A stretch of DNA of 5,908 nt from Kiritimatiellia bacterium (GTDB taxonomy: Bacteria > Verrucomicrobiota > Kiritimatiellia > UBA8416 > JAIOPI01). The position numbers and the translations under genes are program-made. Below the pieces are notes generated by a model. The model did not search any database and was not told where the DNA came from. It saw only the letters and a list, made by a program, of their open reading frames with translations. The DNA lies in NCBI GenBank assembly GCA_028822745.1, contig JAPKCZ010000150.1:1-5908 (forward strand), in the 5' to 3' direction. Below are positions 1 to 5,348 of the stretch, piece after piece. Each line of letters opens with the position of its first letter. Within the stretch, counting starts at the first letter, position 1.

Positions 1-137
1 TTTCCCTGCACCTCGCTTCCGAAGCTCTGCCCAAGGTCAAGGGCACACCCTTCGATCTGCGCCCCAAGATGCTCTTCGACAGCCCGTTCATGAGCTCGGA
101 GCACGGCAGCGAATGGGCGTTGCAGAGGATCGATTAA
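1..137 (+). CDS. 3' end of an unidentified protein-coding gene (5' end outside window)
   Basis: The frame beginning at base 3 is open from the window edge to a TAA at 135-137, giving 44 C-terminal residues that end in EWALQRID. Most codons end in G or C (for example ctg cac ctc, aag gtc aag ggc), a stronger bias than in the downstream genes. This supports real coding and perhaps high expression. The visible tail contains the segment KGTPFDLRPKMLFDSPFM and a run SSEHGSEWA. I do not recognise the family from so short a piece, and no catalytic motif can be assigned. The gene is co-directional with the next operon but separated from it by about 300 bases, so it is probably a separate transcription unit. 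No hairpin plus T-run terminator is seen just after the stop. Confidence 0.7.
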   Translation, partial: SLHLASEALPKVKGTPFDLRPKMLFDSPFMSSEHGSEWALQRID

Positions 138-206
138 CACGCGCACGCACCCGACGTAGTGTTGGCCTGATCACCGATCGCGATGTCATTCGTTTCAAAC
201 GAGATG

Positions 207-218
207 CCGCTGCAGCGG
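207..218. repeat. Perfect 12-bp palindrome CCGCTGCAGCGG
   Basis: CCGCTG is followed directly by its reverse complement CAGCGG with no spacer. It lies in the noncoding gap about 155 bases upstream of the predicted -35 box of the AAA+ operon. It could be a dimeric regulator site or chance in GC-rich DNA. No second copy was seen in the window. Confidence 0.3.
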
Positions 219-372
219 GCTACCGGCTCGCGCAATCTCAATCGCAACATCTCCTCGCCTACGCGATCCACAAGGCGTGCATGGGCGGATTTTCGGATTG
301 GATTATTGAATCGCCCGAGCATACGTCCGAAGCCGAAGCCCAATAGCACCAATGACCTCACACGCGCCGTGC

Positions 373-401
373 TTGACTCGATCCTGTAAATCACGGATTA
401 T
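373..401 (+). promoter_or_regulatory. Putative sigma-70-type promoter of the AAA+/TPR/glutaredoxin operon
   Basis: TTGACT at 373-378 matches the -35 consensus at 5 of 6 bases. After a 17-base spacer, GATTAT at 396-401 matches the -10 consensus at 4 of 6. Transcription would start near 408, leaving a leader of about 33 bases before the ATG at 441. It is the best candidate found just upstream of the operon. The Shine-Dalgarno upstream of 441 is weak (only CGAG around 432-435). Confidence 0.45.
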
Positions 402-440
402 TTTGAACGTTCCGCCCGATATCACCACAACCGAGATTCC

Positions 441-1850
441 ATGAGCGATTTAGACGCACTCAAACAGGCTTTAGCCGCCTCGCCAGAAAATGTTCCCTTG
501 AACCTCCTGTTGGCGAAATCCTATGTGGATGACTTTCAACTGGATGACGCACGCGACCAATACGAAACGGCCATCGCCCTGGATCCTCGTAATGCCGATG
601 CGCAGCTCGGTCTTATCAACGTCATCAACATGCTCGGGCGTACCTCCGAGGCCATTGTGCGCCTCGAATCCCTTTGCAATGATCTCCCTGATCATGCCGA
701 GGCTTGGTTGTTGCGAGCGCATCTCTCGCTCCAAGACGGTGACGCCAAAGAGGCGCGCACCTATTACCTGAAAAGCATCGACCTCAACGGAAATCTCGCA
801 GACGCTGCGCTTTTAGCGCGTATCGAACAGGCTGGCGGAAAAGCTCCGGTATCGAGCTCACCTCAGCCGGTCGCCAGTGGGGACGGTTACGGCGAAGCCA
901 TGCTGGAGAGCGAATTCAACGACGCGCTCGGCGACATCGGCAACCATGACGACGGCTTACCTTTTGACGAAGTCGCTTTGGAATTCAGCGAGAAACCAGA
1001 CGTCACGTTTAAGGATGTTGGCGGCATGGATGCGGTCAAAGAAGACATCCGCATGAAAATTCTGCATCCGTTGAAAAACAAGGAACTTTTCGAAGCTTAC
1101 GGCAAGAAGGTAGGCGGCGGCGTGTTACTCTATGGGCCACCCGGCTGCGGAAAAACACTGATCAGCCGCGCCACCGCAGGAGAAATGGATACCAAATACA
1201 TTTCCGTCGGCTTACATCAGATTCTCGACATGTGGATCGGCCGTAGTGAGCAGCGCTTGCACGACATTTTCGAATTCGCACGTAAACATGCACCGACCGT
1301 TCTCTTTTTCGACGAAGTCGATGCCCTCGCCGCGGATCGCAAGGACATGCGCACCTCAGCCGGCCGCACACTCATCAACCAGTTCCTTGCAGAAATGGAC
1401 GGTGCCTCGGGCAACAACGACGGTGTCCTTGTGCTCGGCGCGACCAATGCCCCCTGGCATTTGGACTCCGCCTTTTTACGACCGGGCCGATTTGACCGCA
1501 TCGTATTTGTTCCCCCACCCGATCAAGCGGCACGCAGCGCGATCGTCGACATCATGAAACAAGGTCGCCCCGCAGAAGGCGTTGATGCTGATGCACTCGC
1601 TGCGCGCACCAAAGACTTTTCAGGCGCCGATCTTAAATCGGTATTTGATCAGGCCGTTGAAAGCGCACTCGCCGAAGCCATGAAATCTGGATCCATCGTG
1701 CCCGTCGACCAGAAGAAACTGACGAAAGCCGCCAAGACCACAAAACCATCGACGCGAAAGTGGTTTGAAAGCGCTAAAAATTACGCCACCTATGCCAACC
1801 AGAGCGGCTTTTACGATGATGTGCTGGCCTATCTTGGCATCAAGCCATGA
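441..1850 (+). CDS. TPR-domain AAA+ ATPase (Vps4/Cdc48/FtsH-like ATPase module)
   Basis: This intact 469-residue protein is predicted to be cytoplasmic. Residues about 17-118 form three tetratricopeptide-type helix-turn-helix repeats. An acidic, low-complexity linker (about 130-185) follows, then a classical AAA domain opening at DVTFKDVGGMDAVKEDI (187-203). Visible motifs are Walker A GPPGCGKT (232-239), a pore-loop-like MWIG (264-267), Walker B VLFFDEVD (287-294), sensor-1 GATN (333-336), arginine fingers in FLRPGRFDR (R350, R353) and the sensor-2-region DFSGADL (392-398). The C-terminus (435-466, KPSTRKWFESAKNYATYA onward) resembles in position the terminal helices of meiotic-clade AAA proteins such as Vps4 and katanin. 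These ATPases form hexamers that pull or remodel proteins. All ATP-site residues are present, so activity is expected. No protease zinc motif follows, which argues against FtsH. The stop overlaps the next start, implying translational coupling. The substrate is unknown. Confidence 0.9.
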   Translation: MSDLDALKQALAASPENVPLNLLLAKSYVDDFQLDDARDQYETAIALDPRNADAQLGLINVINMLGRTSEAIVRLESLCNDLPDHAEAWLLRAHLSLQDGDAKEARTYYLKSIDLNGNLADAALLARIEQAGGKAPVSSSPQPVASGDGYGEAMLESEFNDALGDIGNHDDGLPFDEVALEFSEKPDVTFKDVGGMDAVKEDIRMKILHPLKNKELFEAYGKKVGGGVLLYGPPGCGKTLISRATAGEMDTKYISVGLHQILDMWIGRSEQRLHDIFEFARKHAPTVLFFDEVDALAADRKDMRTSAGRTLINQFLAEMDGASGNNDGVLVLGATNAPWHLDSAFLRPGRFDRIVFVPPPDQAARSAIVDIMKQGRPAEGVDADALAARTKDFSGADLKSVFDQAVESALAEAMKSGSIVPVDQKKLTKAAKTTKPSTRKWFESAKNYATYANQSGFYDDVLAYLGIKP

Positions 1851-3133
1851 GCGACGCCCCGTCCGAAGCAAAGATGCGCCGCGGCCAACTGCTTCGGCGG
1901 CAAGGACGACTCGACGACGCGGAATCGTTTTTCAACCAAGCCATTGCCGACGACCCGCAGGACGATTACGCCTATTTCGAACTCGCCTTATGCCAAATGG
2001 ACATGCAAGGCCGTCGACGCGATTCATTGGAAACCATTGATCGCGCCATTTCGCTTGAACCCGAATATTCAGCTTACCACGCGACTCGCTCCATGATCCT
2101 GGCAGTATTGCACCGCGGTCAAGATGCCGTGGCCGCCGCGGAAAAAGCGATTGAGATCGACCCGGCCAGCGCTTTCGCATTCGTCTCCAAGGCGCGTGCC
2201 CATCTTATTCAGGAACAATGGAGCCAAGCCGAACAGTGCGCTCGTCATGCCCTGGCGCTGGACGCTGACGAAACCTCGGCGGGCAATATTCTCGCAATGG
2301 CACTTCGTTTTCAGGGTAAAGTTGCCGAAAGCGCCGGCACCGTCGCCCAACTTCTGAGTGACGACCCCGAAGACCCCATGTCGCACTTCAATGCGGGGTG
2401 GTCCGAACTGCAAGGCGGAGATCACCGCAAAGCCGAAGGTCACTTCCTTGAAGCATTGCGCCTAGACCCTGATTTTGAAGCCGCACGTGAAGGCCTTCTC
2501 GAGGCCTTTCGCGCACGCTCCCCGCTTTTTCGGCAATATCTGCGCTACTGCTTTTTCATGCAACGCTTTCAGAAAGGCGCGCGTTGGGCGATCATCATTG
2601 GTGCCTACCTCGCCTTTCGTTTTGGCAGTGCGGCCTTACAACGCGTGAGCAGCGGCGGCGCTATCGCGCTCACGTTGGTATACCTCTGTTTTGTGCTTTG
2701 GGTCTGGCTCGCGCCCGGCTTCGGAAACTTGATCGTCCTGCTCGACCGCTCGGCACGGCGTGCCCTTAAGCGAACCGAAGCCATCGAAGGTATTACCGTT
2801 GGCGGCGGGCTGGTGATCGGAGGGCTGTTGCTCTTGGCTGGCGCAGCGTTCAACGAGATGGCCCTCATGCTCGCCGGTGCGGGATTTGTGGCTGGCGCCA
2901 TTCCTGCCTCGCTTACGTTTACCAACACGTCACGCAATGGCCGCATCCTCTTCGGCGGTGTTCTGCTTGCCACGTACGCCACGAGCTTGCTCGCCTCACT
3001 GGTGTTGGTCATCGCCCCTGAAACGGCGTTATTTTCCCAACTTAAATCATTTACCGTTTTCGCATTCATCGCGTGCCTGCTGTGTACGTGGCTCGGCAAT
3101 ATCGGCGGGCTGCGGCGCGAGGCCGTGCAGTAA
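1847..3133 (+). CDS. TPR protein with C-terminal multi-pass membrane domain
   Basis: This 428-residue protein starts at an ATG whose ATGA overlaps the stop of the upstream ATPase gene, so it is probably translated by coupling. No strong Shine-Dalgarno is visible. Residues about 6-209 carry roughly six consecutive TPR-like units with the usual small-residue and DP-capped pattern (for example AIADDPQD, AIEIDPAS, ALRLDPDF). A basic segment follows (about 223-246). Then come hydrophobic stretches at about 247-264, 271-290, 317-335, 338-356, 368-390 and 400-418, giving about six membrane helices and a short basic tail. There is no signal peptide, so the TPR half most likely lies in the cytoplasm. 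I do not recognise a named family for the membrane half. Linkage and shared TPR architecture suggest it partners the ATPase, perhaps as its membrane anchor. That role is inference. Confidence 0.85.
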   Translation: MSDAPSEAKMRRGQLLRRQGRLDDAESFFNQAIADDPQDDYAYFELALCQMDMQGRRRDSLETIDRAISLEPEYSAYHATRSMILAVLHRGQDAVAAAEKAIEIDPASAFAFVSKARAHLIQEQWSQAEQCARHALALDADETSAGNILAMALRFQGKVAESAGTVAQLLSDDPEDPMSHFNAGWSELQGGDHRKAEGHFLEALRLDPDFEAAREGLLEAFRARSPLFRQYLRYCFFMQRFQKGARWAIIIGAYLAFRFGSAALQRVSSGGAIALTLVYLCFVLWVWLAPGFGNLIVLLDRSARRALKRTEAIEGITVGGGLVIGGLLLLAGAAFNEMALMLAGAGFVAGAIPASLTFTNTSRNGRILFGGVLLATYATSLLASLVLVIAPETALFSQLKSFTVFAFIACLLCTWLGNIGGLRREAVQ

Positions 3134-3162
3134 GAACATCCAGAAGAGCAAGGGTACAACAC

Positions 3163-3453
3163 ATGCCGAACGTTGATATTTATTACGCCCGCGTATGCGG
3201 ATTATGCACTGAGGCCGTGGACTGGCTGCGCAGCAGAGATGTGACGTTCACCGCCTACGCCGTACAGTGGGACAATGAGGCGGATGCTTTCGTGGATACG
3301 CCCACCGCTCAGGAGATGCACCGCCGCTGTGGCCAAACGGTCGATTTTGTTCCTCAAATTTTCATCGGCGAGCGCCATATCGCTGGCTGGAAGAAATTGA
3401 AACCCATGATTGAGTCCGGCGAGATCGACGCACTGATCCCCAAAATCGACTAG
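3163..3453 (+). CDS. Glutaredoxin-like small thiol-disulfide protein
   Basis: This 96-residue cytoplasmic protein has a thioredoxin fold of glutaredoxin type. It shows beta strand VDIYYA, redox motif C12-G-L-C15, the cis-proline strand VDFVPQIFIG (60-69, P64) and RHIAGW (71-76), where AG replaces the GG of classical glutaredoxins. The family reduces protein disulfides or mixed disulfides with glutathione. CGLC differs from the usual CPYC or CPFC, and the region between helix 1 and the cis-Pro (about 35-60) is longer than in GrxC, so substrate and reductant are uncertain. The ATG at 3163 is preferred over an in-frame ATG at 3073. It has AAGGG at 3150-3154, eight bases upstream, and the earlier start would add 30 basic non-homologous residues that overlap the preceding gene. 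It lies 29 bases after the TPR-membrane gene, so it is probably the operon's third gene. Confidence 0.85.
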   Translation: MPNVDIYYARVCGLCTEAVDWLRSRDVTFTAYAVQWDNEADAFVDTPTAQEMHRRCGQTVDFVPQIFIGERHIAGWKKLKPMIESGEIDALIPKID

Positions 3454-3478
3454 CGCGCCTTACCGCACGGCAGCGCGC
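3453..3478. other. GC-only inverted repeat between convergent genes, possible bidirectional hairpin
   Basis: GCGCGC at 3453-3458 recurs at 3473-3478. Because it is its own reverse complement, the two copies can pair into a 6-bp stem around a 14-base loop containing a small CCG/CGG helix. It occupies almost the whole 27-base gap between the glutaredoxin and mutM stop codons, where a terminator would be expected for both transcripts. There is no T-run on either side, so it is not a canonical intrinsic terminator. Confidence 0.35.
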
Positions 3479-3480
3479 CC

Positions 3481-4311
3481 CTACACGACCTGACACGTGG
3501 GGCATATGTGTGTGCTGCGCTGCCCCACCATGAGGCGCTGAATGGGTGTTTTGCATTTGGGACACGGGTCACCCGTTCGGCGAAAGACGCGTAAACCATC
3601 CTTGTTGCGACCTCGCCTGCCGGACACACTATAAAAATTTGTGTCCGCATTTCCCAGCGACGTACCCATCGCGCGAATGCCTCGACGGAGCACCTTGCGG
3701 ACGCCTCGATAAAGTGCGTTTAGTTCATCCTTGGCAACCGTGTTGCTCAGGCGACACGGATGCAGCCCAGCGTCCCACAGGGCTTCATCCACATAGATAT
3801 TCCCAAGACCCGCAATGACGTGTTGATCCAACAGAAGTGGCTTCAACATACGTCGATGCCCTTCAATGCGCTCAGCGAAGTGGGAAGCCTTGAACGCCGC
3901 ATCCAGCGGTTCAGGCCCAAGCGCGCCCGTGATATCGTCAGGCGTATCCGTCAACACCCAGCGCCCAAATTTGCGCGGATCCACATAGCGCAATTGCTCA
4001 CCCTGATCGAGGTGAAGCACAACATGCGTATGCGGCGAACGCGGAGACGCGTTTGTGGAGAGCTCTAACCGTCCCGTCATTCGCAGATGAATGAAAACGG
4101 TGTCGCCCGAGGAGAGGCTGAGCACAATGTATTTAGCACGCCGCGTGATGTCATCAATGCGTGCGCCTGCAATGCGTCGGCAAAATAGGGTTACGGAAGG
4201 TTGCCCGACGGTACGATGCCAACCGACCTCGGCATGGTCGATCGTACGCCCCGCGAGGCCGGCCGCGTGCAAATCGCGCACGACCGTTTCGACCTCTGGC
4301 AGTTCAGGCAT
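3481..4311 (-). CDS. mutM: Formamidopyrimidine-DNA glycosylase (Fpg/MutM)
   Basis: This 276-residue bifunctional DNA glycosylase/AP lyase excises oxidised purines such as 8-oxoguanine and Fapy lesions, starting base-excision repair. The diagnostic N-terminus MPELPEVETV is present, so after Met removal P2 is the Schiff-base nucleophile and E3 the acid. Other landmarks are K60 in RRAKYI, M78 in the MTG loop, DPRKFG (111-116) with R113 and F115 as intercalation residues, and the H2TH helix region GLGNIYVDEALWDAGLHP (168-185). A C-terminal zinc finger has C250, C253, C270 and C273, with R265 on its hairpin. Length is normal. The stretch between H2TH and zinc finger (about 218-240) is unlike the E. 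coli protein. The start is fixed by the MPELPEVE motif, and the Shine-Dalgarno is weak. It lies 20 bases downstream of fabI, so co-transcription is likely. Confidence 0.97.
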   Translation of the reverse strand: MPELPEVETVVRDLHAAGLAGRTIDHAEVGWHRTVGQPSVTLFCRRIAGARIDDITRRAKYIVLSLSSGDTVFIHLRMTGRLELSTNASPRSPHTHVVLHLDQGEQLRYVDPRKFGRWVLTDTPDDITGALGPEPLDAAFKASHFAERIEGHRRMLKPLLLDQHVIAGLGNIYVDEALWDAGLHPCRLSNTVAKDELNALYRGVRKVLRRGIRAMGTSLGNADTNFYSVSGRRGRNKDGLRVFRRTGDPCPKCKTPIQRLMVGQRSTHICPTCQVV

Positions 4312-4331
4312 ATCAGAATCGAAGCGACAGA

Positions 4332-5138
4332 CTAGGTCTGCGGATGTTCATGCGGCAACAGTTGGCCGCCCACAATGGACGCACCACCATCAACCTTGAT
4401 AACTTGGCCGGTGATTTTTTTGGAGTAGCACCCAATCATGTAAGCCACGGAGTCGGCAACCGCCTGGCGGTCCACTACCGGATCCCAAGACAACGGACTG
4501 GAGTTGTTCCAAATATCGGACAATTCCGTGAACCCCGGAATTTTGGTCGCAGCCATGGTGGACAGCGGCCCGGCGGAAACAGCGTTGACGCGAATATTGT
4601 CACGTCCGTGACGGCGAGCCAACGCGCGCACCAAGCCTTCAAGGGCTGCTTTTTGGACACCCATCCAATTATAGAAAGGGAAGGTATGGGACGCATCAAA
4701 CGTCATGGCTACGATAGAGCCACCGTCTGTCATGTTCTTGTGTGCGTAACGTGCCACGGTGGCGAGCGAAACACAGCTGATGTGATGCGACAGCAAGATG
4801 TCATCAATGGCGTCGGTATGAAACTCTTCGCCCAGACAGGTCTTGGGGTTGCCGAAGGCGATGGAGTGCACCACGCCGCTCAGCGGACCGATGTCAGCAA
4901 AAAGCGCTTTCACTTCGTCGTCGATGGTGATGTCGCAATAGCGAATATTCAGGCCATCGCGCTCTTCGTCGCTCAGCTTGCTACGTCGGCCATCAAGAAA
5001 GAGCTTTTTCATGCGCTCGTTCTGAACCGTATAGATAACGTTTCCGCCCAGACCTTGAATGGTTTTTCCGATGGCATAGGCGATTGAATCGTGATCCAGC
5101 AAACCCATTACCAGATAAGTTTTTCCCTGTTCTACCAT
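4332..5138 (-). CDS. fabI: Enoyl-[acyl-carrier-protein] reductase [NADH], FabI family
   Basis: This 268-residue soluble short-chain dehydrogenase/reductase family enzyme reduces trans-2-enoyl-ACP to acyl-ACP, the last step of each fatty-acid elongation cycle. The dinucleotide-binding N-terminus reads VMGLLDHDSIAYAIG (10-24), the FabI form of the glycine-rich loop. HSIAF (91-95), SAGP (188-191) and VDGG (249-252) are family landmarks. The catalytic pair is Y156 and K163 in YNWMGVQKAALE (156-167). The preceding segment is TFDASHTFPFY, with F147 nine residues before Y156, as in mycobacterial InhA (F149/Y158). E. coli FabI instead has Y146 ten residues before Y156. The start ATG has a good GAGGTG ribosome site five bases upstream. 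mutM follows 20 bases later. The function call is firm. The fine subtype (FabI versus InhA-like) rests on motif spacing alone. Confidence 0.93.
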   Translation of the reverse strand: MVEQGKTYLVMGLLDHDSIAYAIGKTIQGLGGNVIYTVQNERMKKLFLDGRRSKLSDEERDGLNIRYCDITIDDEVKALFADIGPLSGVVHSIAFGNPKTCLGEEFHTDAIDDILLSHHISCVSLATVARYAHKNMTDGGSIVAMTFDASHTFPFYNWMGVQKAALEGLVRALARRHGRDNIRVNAVSAGPLSTMAATKIPGFTELSDIWNNSSPLSWDPVVDRQAVADSVAYMIGCYSKKITGQVIKVDGGASIVGGQLLPHEHPQT

Positions 5139-5143
5139 GCGTA

Positions 5144-5149
5144 CACCTC
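5144..5149 (-). promoter_or_regulatory. Shine-Dalgarno site of fabI
   Basis: Read on the minus strand this is GAGGTG, five bases before the ATG at 5138-5136. It is a strong match to the 16S rRNA anti-SD and supports the chosen fabI start. Confidence 0.7.
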
Positions 5150-5161
5150 AAGTCATGTTCA

Positions 5162-5176
5162 CCGGGTCAAACCCGG
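5162..5176 (-). promoter_or_regulatory. GC-rich hairpin in the predicted fabI leader
   Basis: On the minus strand CCGGGT-TTG-ACCCGG makes a perfect 6-bp stem with a 3-base loop. It lies 12 bases upstream of the GAGGTG site and about 10 bases after the predicted transcription start. No T-run follows on either strand, so it is not an intrinsic terminator. It may be an operator palindrome or an mRNA 5' stabilising or translation-affecting hairpin. Confidence 0.4.
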
Positions 5177-5192
5177 AAGGTTGGGCAAAATT

Positions 5193-5221
5193 GCTAAACG
5201 ATGCATCAAGCTAGCGGTCAA
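5193..5221 (-). promoter_or_regulatory. Putative fabI(-mutM) promoter
   Basis: Minus strand: TTGACC (complement of 5216-5221) matches the -35 consensus at 5 of 6 bases. A 17-base spacer leads to TTTAGC (complement of 5193-5198), a weak -10 with 3 of 6 matches. Transcription would begin near 5186, giving a leader of about 48 bases. It is the best candidate in the 200-base gap upstream of fabI, but the poor -10 keeps confidence low. Confidence 0.35.
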
Positions 5222-5304
5222 CTCATACTCAAGTCACGCGAAAAGTGATATCGAGCCTTGTCCGCATGCCGATTCATCATTGGCCTGTAGACAAGCGCGA
5301 CACG

Positions 5305-5348
5305 AAGCCGCGCCTCAAGCCGCGCCTCAAGCCGCGCCTCAAGCCGCG
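5305..5348. repeat. 12-bp tandem repeat (AAGCCGCGCCTC, about 3.7 copies) at the end of the metallopeptidase-like gene
   Basis: Units at 5305-5316, 5317-5328 and 5329-5340 are identical, and 5341-5348 begins a fourth that diverges to form GCCGCGGC. In the frame of the minus-strand gene each unit boundary reads TGA, so the true stop at 5339-5341 is followed by two more in-frame stops 12 and 24 bases later. As 12 is a multiple of 3, copy-number change would not alter the protein. It looks like a slippage-type minisatellite and spans the last codons and 3' flank of the gene. Confidence 0.85.

Larger units (their letters stand above)
138..440. other. Intergenic region without a convincing gene
   Basis: This 303-base stretch separates the upstream partial gene from the AAA+ operon. 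Short open frames exist on both strands (for example 183-389 plus and 134-394 minus). None has a good ribosome binding site, a recognisable protein motif or codon use like the neighbouring genes, so I call none of them. The region contains a perfect 12-bp palindrome at 207-218 and, near its right end, a plausible promoter at 373-401 for the operon starting at 441. No tRNA-like fold or clear intrinsic terminator was noticed. A small RNA cannot be excluded by eye. Confidence 0.6.
5147..5236. repeat. 9-bp direct repeat CTCAAGTCA flanking the fabI promoter/leader
   Basis: CTCAAGTCA occurs at 5147-5155, overlapping the fabI Shine-Dalgarno, and again at 5228-5236, just upstream of the proposed -35 box. 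The starts are 81 bases apart. A pair bracketing a promoter could be regulator half-sites. Nine bases may also recur by chance, and no regulator is named. Confidence 0.25.

Noticed and set aside
113..394. Short open frames in the gap upstream of the AAA+ gene (113-346 plus, 183-389 plus, 134-394 minus)
   Set aside because: They overlap one another on opposite strands, lack ribosome sites and motifs, and do not show the neighbours' codon pattern.
441..1850. Reading the AAA+ protein as FtsH
   Set aside because: It lacks N-terminal membrane helices and a C-terminal HEXXH protease domain, and carries TPRs instead.
2605..3162. Open frame of 185 codons on the minus strand across the membrane half of the TPR protein
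   Set aside because: It is antisense to a well-supported membrane-domain coding region and is rich in S, P and R without any domain, as expected for a shadow frame.
3073..3162. Upstream in-frame ATG extending the glutaredoxin-like protein by 30 residues
   Set aside because: The extension overlaps the preceding gene, is arginine-rich and unlike any glutaredoxin N-terminus. The ATG at 3163 has a ribosome site and gives the normal family length.
4161..5087. Open frame of 308 codons on the plus strand, antisense to fabI and the mutM start
   Set aside because: It is opposite a firmly identified FabI and MutM, has no recognisable motif, and its composition (rich in R, H, V, G, A) is typical of an antisense shadow of GC-rich coding sequence.
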